Part shown: positions 47,268 to 58,652 of the stretch, in pieces
How positions within the stretch are numbered: position 1 is the first letter of the stretch
Layout: each line of letters starts with the position of its first letter
From: Monosiga brevicollis MX1
Taxonomy: Eukaryota > Opisthokonta > Choanoflagellata > Craspedida > Salpingoecidae
Length of the DNA: 64,000 nt
Assembly (NCBI RefSeq): GCF_000002865.3
Contig: NW_001865054.1
Coordinates: 58,557 to 122,556 of the forward strand
Direction: 5' to 3'
Program-made: the position numbers and the translations under genes
The notes under the pieces: generated by a model
What the model saw: only the letters and a program-made list of their open reading frames with translations
Databases searched by the model: none
What the model was told of the DNA's origin: nothing

Positions 47268-49946
47268 ATGGTGCGGCCTTCATATCTTGTTTTCTTATGC
47301 GCGCACGCGCTCTCCTTTTTTTTTCCCCGAAGAGCTGCGGATGGCTCGTGGGCTTATGTACTCACTTGCTGCTCTTGGATCTCGGGCTGGCTCTGCAGGC
47401 TGACTACAGTGACGCCAACAAGTATGGCCTCGTCTTCAGCGTCTCCGGTCCTGGTAAGTCGCGCCAACACATCTGCTTTGCTCTTTGCCTCAAGTTATTG
47501 CCGAGCCCTGTCTTGGCTGGCAGCTGGCATGCATTCGGGAGTGCACTTGGCACGATGCCAGTCCGTCAAGACAGACATTAGCTGATGTTCTCTTGTGCCT
47601 TTTCGCATCCCTTTTCCTCCAGTCGTTATTGCCGAGCGCATGAGCGGTGCGGCCATGTACGAGCTTGTCCGTGTCGGTCGCTCGCTCCTCGTCGGTGAAA
47701 TTATCCGTCTGGAAGGCGACCAGGCCACCATTCAGGTTGGTGCTCCATCTTGTCGCTGGAAGCATTGCCATTTTGTATGGTCATTTTTGTGCGGCAAGCG
47801 CCAACATTTTTTTAGGTCCACATCATGACGCTGCTGCTGCATCTGCCCCGTTCTTGTTTCCTCATGATGCGCATCGCACCTTGGCTACCGCCCCGTCCCC
47901 TTGTACTTATCAGGTGTACGAGGAAACCTCCGGTGTTACCGTTGGTGACCCCGTCATGCGCACCGGCAAGCCCCTTTCCGTCGAGCTTGGCCCTGGCATC
48001 CTCAACTCCATCTTCGATGGTATCCAGCGCCCCCTGGATGAGATTGCCACCCAGACCGAGAGCATTTACATTCCTCGGTACGCTGCTGTTCCTGGTCCCC
48101 CCTCCCATTCCGCACGTTTACGGCCCAAGGCCAGCTTCAAGCTCAGCCACTTCACTCATCACTTTTTGCCCGCCTTCTCGCGTCCGTGGCATCACAATGC
48201 ACAGTGGTGTGACCGTCAACTCGCTCGATCGCACAAAGAAGTGGAAGTTCACCCCCAGCAAGGACGTGAAGGTTGGCGATGCCATCTCGGGTGGTCACAT
48301 CTACGGCCACGTCTACGAAAACTCCCTCATCACGTATGTTTATAACCGCACCCCTCACCTTGATGTTGTTCAAAACACGGCCCATCAGTCACACACCCTG
48401 TGGTGTGTGTGGTGTGTGTGTGTGTATGCTCACGTTTAACCTCATGCTGGACCTCCTGCCTGTAGGGATCATCGTATCCTGACGCACCCCCGCAGCCGCG
48501 GTACTGTCACCTGGATCGCGCCCGAGGGTGAGTACACCATTGAAGATACGGTCCTCAAGACCGAGTTCATGGGCAAGGAAATGGAGCACCGCATGTTGCA
48601 AGTGTGGCCCGTCCGTCAGATGCGCCCCGTGACCGAGAAGCTGGCTGCCAACCATCCCCTCCTCACTGGCCAGCGTGTCCTGGACGCCCTCTTCCCTTGC
48701 GTCCAGGGTGGTACTACTGCCATTCCCGGTGCCTTTGGTTGCGGCAAGACTGTCATCTCCCAGTCTCTGTCCAAGTTCTCCAACTCGGACATTATCATTT
48801 ACGTCGGTTGCGGCGAGCGTGGTAACGAGATGTCTGAGGTGTTGGCTGAGTTCCCCGAGCTTGAGATTGAGATTGGAGACCGCAAGGAAACCATTATGAA
48901 GCGCACGGCCCTTGTTGCCAACACTTCCAACATGCCCGTGGCTGCCCGTGAGGCCTCCATTTACACTGGTATTACCCTGTCCGAGTATTTCCGTGACCAG
49001 GGCTACAACGTGGCCATGATGGCCGACTCTACCTCGCGTTGGGCCGAGGCTCTTCGTGAGATTTCCGGTCGTCTGGCCGAGATGCCTGCCGATAGCGGTT
49101 ACCCCGCCTACCTCGGTGCCCGTCTGGCCTCTTTCTACGAGCGCGCTGGCCGCGTCCAGTGCCTTGGCGTTCCCGAGCGTATCGGCTCCGTCTCCATTGT
49201 CGGTGCCGTGTCCCCTCCGGGTGGTGATTTCTCGGATCCCGTGACCTCGGCCACTCTTGGTATCGTGCAGGTCTTCTGGGGTCTCGACAAGAAGCTGGCT
49301 CAGCGCAAGCACTTTCCCTCAGTCAACTGGCTCATCTCCTACAGCAAATACATGCGTGCCCTTGACGACTTTTATGACAAGAACTTCCCCGACTTCCCCG
49401 CCCTGCGTACCACGGCCAAGGAAATTCTGCAGATGGAGGAGGATCTCTCCGAAATTGTCCAGCTCGTCGGCAAGGGCTCGCTCGCCGAGACAGACAAAAT
49501 CACCCTTGAGGTGGCCAAGTTGATCAAGGACGATTTCCTTCAGCAGAACGGGTACGCCATAAACCCAATGCGTGCTCGTAATCACATTCCTCATGCCGCT
49601 TTTATGTCATCTTCCGCCTTCTCATCTCTCTTTTTGCGTGCCTTTTGCTTGTCACAAATGCAGTTTCTCGCCCTATGATCGCTACTGCCCCTTCTGGAAG
49701 ACTGTGGCCATTCTGCGCAACATGGTTGCCTTCTACAACCAGGCCCGCAACGCTGTCGAGACGACCAGCAACAGCGACAAGAAGATCACCCTCTCTGTCA
49801 TCAAGGAGCAGATGGGTGACATCATGTACGAGATTAGCTCCATGAAGTTCCAAAACTCGTGGGAGAAGTCACAGGAGGACATCATGAAGGTCTACGACGA
49901 CCTCAGCGCTCGCATGGCCGAGAAGTTCCGCTCCCTTCTGGATTAG
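47268..49946 (+). CDS. ATP6V1A: V-type H+-ATPase catalytic subunit A
   Basis: The ATP-hydrolysing subunit of the V1 sector, which acidifies endosomes, lysosomes and other vacuoles. The first coding exon appears to hold only the ATG (47268-47270, donor gtgcgg), followed by [18 protein letters not shown] (47400 on). Later landmarks are [27 protein letters not shown], the Walker A loop [30 protein letters not shown], and [12 protein letters not shown]. The long exon from 48468 to 49551 carries most of the ATPase domain, and the last exon ends F-R-S-L-L-D. Nothing suggests an intein. Conservation with animal subunit A is very high. An intron near 48335-48466 contains GT-rich simple sequence. Confidence 0.97.
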
Positions 49947-50383
49947 GTGTGCCTCGGTGCCATCGCCCCGAGCGGCGCATGTGACGCATGTAGTCGTCCG
50001 CTGGGTGAGCCGGAGCTCTCGCTGTATTAGTGTGATACGGTGTTCATGTGCACGTTTTCCTCGTTTTGTTCCTTTACTCCAAAGTTTCTCTGTCGTCGAC
50101 TCCTTCCTTTTTTTTTTGTGAGTCCGACTCCCTTTTGCCCTTTTTTTTTTCCTCGTCGCACCCTATTTTCTTCTGTTCGTCCTCGCTTCGTGGAGACAAG
50201 GTGGTATAGAAGGAGGATGCGAGAAACAAATTCAGTAACCCTGACATGACACGGTGCTACAAGTCGACATGTTTGGTCAATCAACTCTAATACAAAGGCG
50301 ATGAGCATACAGAAGATACTTCAGAAGAGTTTAGAGGAGAGGTAAAGCTAGACACACCAAAACAACAAAACATCACTTCATAT
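49947..50383. other. Intergenic between convergent ATP6V1A and ARSK-like
   Basis: About 440 bases. The first part is pyrimidine-rich (50055-50190, with T-runs), and the second holds A-rich 3' flank of the opposite gene. No gene was seen. Confidence 0.6.
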
Positions 50384-53297
50384 TCATGGAAAAGCCCACT
50401 CAAAAGTGGAATTGGGAGTCTTCAACCAAGCCTCGATCGCGGCGTAGCTGCCCTCAGGGTCATACGACCAGGATGTGGACCAACGAAGGGTTGCTAGGTA
50501 TGCTTTGAACTTGTCCTCGTCATTGAAGGACGCGCGCAATAGCGCAAACGAATCTGGCATCAAAGAAAGACGAGCAGTCATTCAGATCACGAGACGGTTC
50601 AGTCCACGAGGGCACAGCAGGCATCGAGGCTCCATCAGATCGAGTGTAGCATACCTTTGTTGTAGCTCTCAGCTGTGGATGCAATGCTGGGGTAATCCCA
50701 GTAGCTGCGAAGCTCGGCATCGAGCTCCGCCACCAGGGAAGGATTGGAGGGCGCCAGATCATTCATCTCGAGTGGGTCCTCGCGCATGTTGAACAAGCGA
50801 GGTGCCACCTCCTTGCCACTGCCAAAGGTCACATACTTGTAGTCATCCTTGCCTATTGTGCACAAAGGGCACGAAAAATTGACAAGCAACCTTTCGTTCA
50901 GGAGATGCCGGAAAATCACGTTGTTGGGTCCCTCTTGTCAAATGAGCAAGGGGGCACGTACGAATCATAAACCAGCTGAGGTGAATCTCGTCACCGTGAA
51001 ATTGGCTCAAGGCTACATTCGGGCGGCCTGCGTCAACACCCGTCCGAAGGATCGGCACCAGCGAACGGCCTTCCAGTTGAACTTCGGCCGGTGCCGTGAT
51101 CTGCAAGGCCGAGAAACGGCGTAGGCAATTGCAAACATGTTCGTGAGCACTTGTCGCGAATTGCGGCCCAGCTACCTGCGAGCGTGGTGTGTACGCACAT
51201 TCGCCAGTTCCAGGAAAGTAGGGAAGAAGTCGAGGTGGGAGGTGAGGTTCTCATATGTCACATTTGCTTGAACCGTTGGGCCCGTGACAATCAAGGGCAC
51301 GCGGGCCGAGGGATCGTAGTATGTCATCTATATATTGGGTAGGAAAAGAGGGGTAAGCAAGGTGTGCACGCCGCGCAATGCACCAACACCAAGAGTTGGC
51401 GCATCCTTTGTTGCACCTACCTTGTAATACTGTTGATGCTCCATGTTCATGTCACCGTGGTCCGACGTCACAAAGATCTGCGCGCCGCACAAGCCAATGG
51501 CGAGGGTGCACGTAAGGGCAGCGCTTTGGAGTGCTGTATACATTCAAGCACAGCCAACGTGACCATGATCATGAGTGCTGCGAGTGCATGATTCGTTTCG
51601 TACATAGGTGTTGTCAGCTTCGCCCGATGCCTCCACTGCATCCAGGACGACGCCCAGAATGGCATCATATCTGGTAGGCCACGATAAACAAGCACAAAGC
51701 AGCATAACATCAATGTCCCAAGGTTGCAAAACGGTGCGACTGGATCAAGACAAGTTCCGAGACGCACTCGGCAATCATCCCATAGTAATGCTGGCGAACA
51801 CTCTTGATAAAGGCAGGGTCGTGCGTGAGGTTGGCCATGTTCTTCTTCATGGTGGCTTGAAAGTCCTCTGGATGCAGTTGATCGAGTGGAATCCACTCGG
51901 GGACGGTCACCTTGTCCATATCAACTTGATCAAGCCAGTAGGGGCTGCTCACATAATCTAGACAGGGCGAGGCAGACCGGGGAAACCATCTCCCGTGAGG
52001 GGCCCGCTTTCTAAGGACACAGGCTTGTCGAGTAGGGCTCAGACGTCTGCGGGATTGAGAGAGCACGACAAACCTGGATGCACAATATCAAAGCCAACGT
52101 ATGCTAGCCACGGCTCGTCGTGAGTGGCAGCATCAGCAATGAATTTGGCGGTCTGGTTGGCGTGGTTCCAATCAGAGACGTGGACAACCTGCACAGAGCA
52201 GAAAGAAAAATGAAGACACAGCCCTCATGGCAAGAGCTGTGTGAGCAAATAGGGGTACTAACGCACCTTGGAGACATTGACCGTTCGCACAAGCGGCCCT
52301 GTCTCGTCATACCAACCAGCACTGCCGTTCTGCAGGGTAAAGGGAAAGTTCACTTTATTGGTCCAAGCCGTCACGCGGGCGTCGACCGTGTGGCCACCGG
52401 CTGTGAAATCTGTTTTGCCAAAGATGCCCACATTGTAGCCACCCTTGTGTAAGACGTCGCTGTATTTAAGGTCGTAATTCTACGCAGCATAATTACAGCA
52501 CAGGGGTAGCAAACAGGTTGGTCGCATCAAGGTCAGAGCAGCAGAAATGTCAATAACCCTGCTCAGCCAGCGGATTTTCAGGCCAGGTGAGCCAAAGGAG
52601 CCGGTCGGACCTCGGGCAAGCCTTCGTAGTTGTTCCAAGCACCCGTCACAAACAAGCCAGTGGAAGGATTGGTTTGCTGATGGGGGATGTGGTGGATCTA
52701 ATGTGTAAACAGAGATAGGTGAGTAAGATGGCGCTCAGCGCAGCATCGAGCGAGGACATGCACAGGGCGGGAATGACAAGACCTACGTGACGGCCCGACC
52801 AAGTCGAAGTTCGGCTGGGACAGCATACAGGGGCTGGCATCCGGGAGGAAAAACGCGGATTGACGGCGCACATGATAGTGATATGAGTTCATGACATGGG
52901 CTGGTACCTGTTGAGACGGGCGGGCGATTGCATCGATTCATTCATTGACCTTGAACATATTGCTGGTTGAACGTGGTGCCTTGCTCCATCAAACGCTAGA
53001 GGCCATCATGCATCGGAATTAAGGGAGGGCACACGGTAAGCCATACTTGCCCCACGACAGGCATCACGGCATGGGTCGAGGCTCTATTCAGGCCATTGGG
53101 ATACATACGCGCAAGTTAGGCAGTGGCATTGGAGCCTTCTCTGGATTCTTGGCAAAGTAAGCCTTGGCATCGGTGCTCTCATCAATGACGAACAAGATGT
53201 TTGGCTGCTTGGCGGTGCCCAGTGTAGCACACACGAGCAAACTGGCAGCAACGATGAGCAGCGAGCCGCCACGGATGGGATTGCCCATCACATGCAT
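50384..53297 (-). CDS. ARSK: Arylsulfatase K-like sulfatase
   Basis: A secreted or lysosomal sulfatase. A signal peptide (G-G-S-L-L-I-V-A-A-S-L-L-V-C-A-T-L-G) is followed by P-N-I-L-F-V-I-D-E-S-T-D. The formylglycine motif is V-C-C-P-S-R-T-S-T-W-S-G-R-H (52790-52835). The C-C-P-S-R...W-S-G wording is that of ARSK rather than other sulfatases. Later exons give V-T-S-D-H-G-D-M-N-M-E-H-Q-Q-Y-Y-K, Q-F-H-G-D-E-I-H-L-S-W-F-M-I-R, L-F-N-M-R-E-D-P-L-E-M-N-D-L and L-R-W-S-T-S-W-S-Y-D-P-E-G-S-Y. The last resembles the tryptophan-bearing C-terminus of ARSK. ARSK is described as a glucuronate-2-sulfatase. The start is ambiguous: ATGs at 53360, 53297 and 53288 are in frame; 53297 or 53288 gives the better signal peptide. 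Confidence 0.9.
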
Positions 53298-53466
53298 GGC
53301 TGCCAGTTCTGAGCCAACAAGACCGATCGTTGTTGTTGATGTTTTCAAGCTCGCTTGCAAGTCAAAGTCAACGGATGTAAAATACAGAGGTCTTTACAAC
53401 TTGAGCGCGACATCTCAACGGATGTCAGAAAAAAGTTGACAATTCTTTCCCGCCAAAGTTGAGCTG

Positions 53467-53503
<37 letters not shown>

Positions 53504-53583
53504 GGAGGGGGACAGGGATGAGTGGTGGCGGCTGGTGTCGCTCATGTGGTACTTGAGGTCGAGACTGGGTGGAGCCCGTCGTG
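53298..53583. promoter_or_regulatory. Divergent promoter region, ARSK-like (-) / DPF protein (+)
   Basis: About 290 bases between head-to-head starts, containing an uninterrupted T30 tract at 53472-53501. Long dA:dT tracts are known to disfavour nucleosomes, so a role as an open promoter core is a reasonable inference. Confidence 0.5.
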
Positions 53584-54520
53584 ATGGCCAATGTTCCTCA
53601 GCAGTCAGATTTTCATCAAGACCCGTTTGGGCAAGACCCGTTTGGACAGGACCCATTTGCGGTGTCTGACGCGCCTGCCATTGACTTGGAGTCGACCCAG
53701 TTTTTGGCACAATTAAACCTGGCGCCACCACCTCGACTGCAACATGCTGCTTGGGCCGGTGCAAGGTCCGATGGTCCATTGAGCCCGACTGCGTCTGTTT
53801 CAACGACAGCCCCAGCTGATGTCCGTCGCTTGGCTCCCATCGATTTGGAGGCTCAGTTGCAGCGACGTAAGCACTCCACCCCTTCCTGGCGCTACGTGGT
53901 CAATGACCACGTCGGATCGCTCTGCGCGACATAATCCTCTATGATGCCCCGCTTTGACGTGTTGTAGACCGAATGCCGCGCGCTACTCGGCCAGGCCGGC
54001 ACATGACGCGTGAACTTGCCCTTGGTGCGTGATGGGTCCGGGTAGCATGCGGGGACAGCACTCACCGTTGGTCATGGTGCATGGCTCACCGTTTTTTTTA
54101 TCTTGAAATGCAGGTTATAGTGGTGGCGCACACACTGCTGACCGCGCAAATGCTAGGAAGCACTCGGCAGACGACGCGTTTAGTGAGCAGCTTGACGATA
54201 GCAGTGAATTTGAACGTCTCCTTGCAGAGCCCCACGCGTTGGGGGGAGGCCAAGGTGGATACGAGACGGATCAAGAGGCCTGGTCAGACGACGCTGCGAG
54301 TAGTGTCGACGTGGATAGCGATAGCAGCGATGGGCGGGATGAGGGGTCGTCATCACGCCTAGCTGACTTGTGGCGCCGCTCATGTGGCACTTGCTGCGGG
54401 CGCCGCCGGCGAGATAAGTCCCGAAGCGCGCGTTTGTACGAGTCAGTCAAGACCCAGCGGCAAGCACGCGATGGCCACCCTCTCATCAGCAACGATCCTG
54501 AGACAGATTCAGACGCTTGA
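53584..54520 (+). CDS. Small acidic protein with three DPF motifs
   Basis: Three exons (53584-53866, 53968-54024, 54114-54520) keep frame and give 248 residues. I recognise no family. The N-terminus carries the tandem D-P-F-G-Q-D-P-F-G-Q-D-P-F (residues about 13-25). D-P-F/W motifs are known to bind the AP-2 alpha-appendage in clathrin endocytosis, so an adaptor-binding role is possible. The middle is basic (R-P-G-R-H-M-T-R). The C-terminal exon is acidic with Asp/Ser runs, followed by W-R-R-S-C-G-T-C-C-G-R-R-R-R-D-K, a cysteine cluster beside arginines that could be palmitoylated. There is no signal peptide or transmembrane helix. An endocytic accessory role is inference only. Confidence 0.72.
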
Positions 54521-54945
54521 AGCTAGCAGTAACAGTCTGTGAAACGGCTTGGCCCTCATTCGAGTCCGCTTTGATCAATCGTGGGCTACCACAGCACCAG
54601 GGCGCAAGCGCAGCACACGCCACCGTCACAAATAACTCATGTGACGGTTTTCTAAAAAAAAAAAACTTGTTTGAGTTGTGCCATGTCGGGCAATAAGGCA
54701 TGGCGTTGTTGTTTGAGAGAAGTCTGACCAGATCCGAAACTTAGCTACCATCAATTAAAGAATCGTACCGGAAATGCACGTTTACACAACAAAGTAGGGC
54801 ACAAGTACCCAATCCGACGGGAGGTCACAGAGAACGAACAAAGATGCTGCTGGAGATATAAGTCCTTGACATGAGCACCAGCAGCCGACGACTATGGTCA
54901 GAGACCCGAGTGAGTTCAAGCAGAAACACGGGCGGAAAGTTTAGT
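54521..54945. other. Intergenic between convergent genes
   Basis: About 425 bases between the 3' ends of the DPF protein and the START protein, with an A12 run at 54654-54665. No gene was seen. Confidence 0.6.
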
Positions 54946-57403
54946 CTACAGGGACACGACACGCGTGTCAATGGTTTGTTCAATGGCTTGGGCCTCGTCG
55001 CCCGAGAGCTCGGCGAGATATGCGCGAAATCGTGTGAGTGGGGATGGCAGACCGTCCATGCGCTCGTGCCACCGCTCAACTAGTTGACTGGCTGCCTCCA
55101 TTGTTCGGCGTTGCATACTTCTCAACTCGCCTAGCATGAGGCCGTCCTCATCCGCCTCAACGTCGTCCATCTCAATCTCTGGAGCAAGCTGAAGCGAGGA
55201 CTCTTCCGTTGGCAAGGGCGATGCGGTGACGCTGTGATCACCGGACACAGAGCGGCGCAAAGCGCGAGCTTTGCTCAAGCTGGCCGTTTTAAAATTGCGG
55301 TACAGCACATTGGAGCGGTGCTGCGACAAAAAGTCATCGACGGCACCCATGCAGTCCTGACTCACGGTCGTAGGCAGCAGCGTGGACTGCGGTACTTGAT
55401 CAACAAACTCATCCACCTCAAAGCCACGCCAGCCACCGAGCCAGTATCGCAGCGACATTTCATTGATTGGTCCACCATAATTCCAAGTTCGAATGTTGTA
55501 CAGTCCATCCGTGACGTCGCCGGTCGAGCTACCCTCCCCGGCTTCGGAGTCTAGGTCCAGGCTCAGACTGTGGCGTGACGGTAGTGATTGACTACGCCGA
55601 TGTCGTGTGGGCGGCCGAGTTGGGGTCAAGCGGCCAGTCGCATGCTCGGGATACTCGTGCGCCTGCTTGCGACTGCGCTCTTGGGCGTCTGGCTCGGACT
55701 TGATCCGCTCCTGACTTGTGTTGATGGTGCTCGTTCGGCTGGTGCGGTCGCGCGATGGTTTGGGTGGCATGGGTCGCATGTAGCCTGCGCGTTAAGGAGA
55801 AGAAGAGTGGTGGTGAGTTGGATGGGACTATGCATAAAAAGAGATGAGGTGGGTGTTGAATTGGTATGCGCCCAAAGGTTGTTGAAAACTGCACAATTGA
55901 CCCTGTCCCGTAGGTGAGCACGGGATGAGACCATGGCCTGGTCGGCATGACGTACCAGCTGCGGGATCGAGGCGCAGGCGGGGTGGTAGTGGGGCGTCGG
56001 CCGGTAAGTTGCGTTGCGTTCTAGGTTCAACATCGAGCGCACAGAAAAGAACGCGTCGAGCATGTGAGATACGGCTCGCGGCAACAGGTTTGGACTGGCT
56101 GCTCCTTTGGTGTCGGCGGGCATTTTCTTACCGGTATTTGCCATATCGGCGAGTGCCATTGCGCAGTTCCTTCATGAAAGCGGGAATGGCGAATTTGCCA
56201 ACGTAATTGACAAACCAGGCAGGAATAGAACCTTCTGGGTTTTCCCACGCGCTACCGTCATAATCATCCAGCCATGCAGAAACGGGGGTGGGGTGGCCGT
56301 GTAAATTTGCCCATCACTCTCAGAAATACAGGCGGGATGATGTTCAAAGAAAGCTTGGCTGAGCTTGTTGCTTGTTGCCTCGCGCATCAAAACAGAAGAT
56401 GGGAGGTACTGACCTCACATACATACGCGGGTTGAGAGGGTCGTCGGGCTGCTCTTCGAGGACCATGCATTGCAAAGTGTCTTTGACACGCACGCGGCCT
56501 CGCTTGACACGTACATCGGCAAAGTCTTCGCCGCTCATCATGACCACGTAGGCTCGGCTGCCATTGGGTAGAGCCACGTAGCGAGATTCACGGTACACGA
56601 CATAGTCGCGGTCACTGAGTGGGAAAGGAAACTTGGTCACGCACTGGACAGGTCCAGGCTCTCCGTAGACAAAGTCGACGTCTATGTGGGGTTGAAGGAT
56701 TGTAGACATGAGCTGGCGACCAACGTGAAGGCTTGGCACTCGGCTCTTAGCCTAAGCATGAGTGCTACAAAGTAGGAGACACAAGCCCAGCAAATTCGGG
56801 CAGAGAAGCATGATGCTAGGCGGGATACCATAGGTAAATTGGGAGATTTCTTCCATGAAGCGCATGTCGAGGTAGGCGTCATGGAACAGCTTGGGATTGA
56901 TGTCAGTAAAAGTTCCCACCGCCTGATGCAAAACAACGCGTAAGGCGATGCGTGGCAAGTTCTAAAAGGCTGCTGTGCGCGCATCCTGTGCGCTGACCAC
57001 AAACGTACAGTGTACTCGTACAGGGATTGTCCGGCGCGCTTGCGGCGGTAGACATCGCATTCTGAAGAAGCATGACAAAGAGGGTCATGTTTGTGAGCCA
57101 AGGATGAGTGACTAGGTCGTAAAACATGCTACAGAGCACCAACGCACCGCCCACAGTGAGGGTGTATTCCCAGCCATCAATACAAGCTTCAAGGTCTCGA
57201 CTGCGAATGAAGAGGTCGATAAAGTCCTGGTCACAGAAATGCAAAAGCTTGTGACCAGCCTCGTCAAAGACCGGGGCATCGTTCCCCTTGGTCAAAGAGG
57301 CGTGGGAGGCGGTGGATGAGTTGGATGCTGCGCGACTGCGTGTTGGCGGACTTTGGGACAATTGTTCAGCGCCGACACTTTGTGCCGTCACGGGGGCGGC
57401 CAT
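54946..57403 (-). CDS. START-domain lipid-transfer protein, PCTP-like
   Basis: START domains bind one lipid in a hydrophobic pocket. Exon 1 starts at 57403 (M-A-A-P-V-T-A-Q-S-V-G) with a Ser-rich leader. The START domain follows: F-I-R-S-R-D-L-E-A-C-I-D-G-W-E-Y, E-C-D-V-Y-R-R-K-R-A-G, P-K-L-F-H-D-A-Y-L-D-M-R-F-M, V-T-K-F-P-F-P-L-S-D-R-D-Y-V-V-Y-R-E-S, and D-T-L-Q-C-M-V-L-E-E. The C-terminal helix reads P-A-W-F-V-N-Y-V-G-K-F-A-I-P-A-F-M-K-E-L-R. The K-F-P-F-P-L-S-D-R-D-Y wording points to the PCTP/STARD2 subgroup. A long C-terminal extension of about 275 residues (55779-54946), rich in Arg/Ser/Glu and without a recognised domain, is absent from PCTP. No membrane segment or signal peptide. The lipid ligand cannot be told from sequence alone. 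Confidence 0.88.
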
Positions 57404-57786
57404 GTTGCTGTGAGGGCTCGCTTGTGAGCGGAAGAACGGAGTGGGAGGAGGCAACAGGTGCAAAGCTGAGCTTGCGGGAGCAAAGCGTGGCTAAGTAATG
57501 CCGCAGCAGCGGGAGGAGCCTTGTGCAACCACGACCATGGCGAGCAGGCTCCACGCCCGCCTGTAAACAATTGTTATTGTCCGGGGGGTATGAGTTGCAC
57601 GAACGTCGGCTCTTTGGCAACTTTGATTGGACGGCCGCTCGTCAAAGGAAGGTGGGAGAAGCAAATCCCCCGCTCGGCCAGTGATCAAAAGCTGCCCTTA
57701 AAAAAAAGGCCAGCACCCCGAGCAGCACCGCGGTAAGAAGTCAGGGGTCACTCACGCCGCCAAAAGACGCAGAGGCAATAGCAAAC

Positions 57787-57902
<116 letters not shown>

Positions 57903-58172
57903 GCTTTTGGAACAGCAAAATAACACACACACACACACATACACAGTGGTGGAGGCGTTTTTGCTGGCAAACAGAGTCAATTGGCTTGAGGATCTAAGAG
58001 GGGGTGTTGGTGCGCGCACACACACGTACACACACATTATGACCAAGTGGCCAGCACGACCGATCCTTCCCCCACCGTCCATGGACATGCGCCGCCGCAC
58101 CGCAGGGGGCGCTGCCATCGACTGGGTACGCCGACGGAGCTCGATATCGTCACTGCATTCGCCAATCGATAC

Positions 58173-58173
<1 letters not shown>

Positions 58174-58246
<73 letters not shown>

Positions 58247-58288
58247 GACAGTCATAACTTCAGTGTGTGTGTGTGTGTGTGTGTGTGT
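58174..58288 (+). repeat. (CA)n ... (GT)n inverted microsatellite pair
   Basis: A 70-base CA run (58174-58243), a 19-base spacer and a 26-base GT run (58263-58288). The two runs are complementary, so one strand can fold into a hairpin with a stem of about 26 base pairs. Confidence 0.95.
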
Positions 58289-58652
58289 CTTTCTCTCCTC
58301 TTTTCTATTTTTTTTTTTTGTCTTGGCTCTTTGACAGGGCTGGGGCGGGGTATTTTTTAGATAGCCGGCTCCATCAGCCTTGTGCTTGGCGCGAGTCGTT
58401 GGATTGGGTGTTGAAGGTGTAGGGAAAGCATTGTGTTGGAGTAGCCATTGACTTGTGCTGTGCTCAAGGCAGTTACGCGCAACACGTCTCGATCAAGCAT
58501 GGCCGAGTAGGTTGCGTCGCATCCGCCTGTTCGCCCTCACGTGCTCCAGGTAGCATCGTCCGATGGGGCCAGTGCCGCTCACGACTCTTCTGCGCATGTG
58601 AATGATTCAAAGAAACAGGACTCACGCAACGCCCTCGGGCTGGCATTGGACC

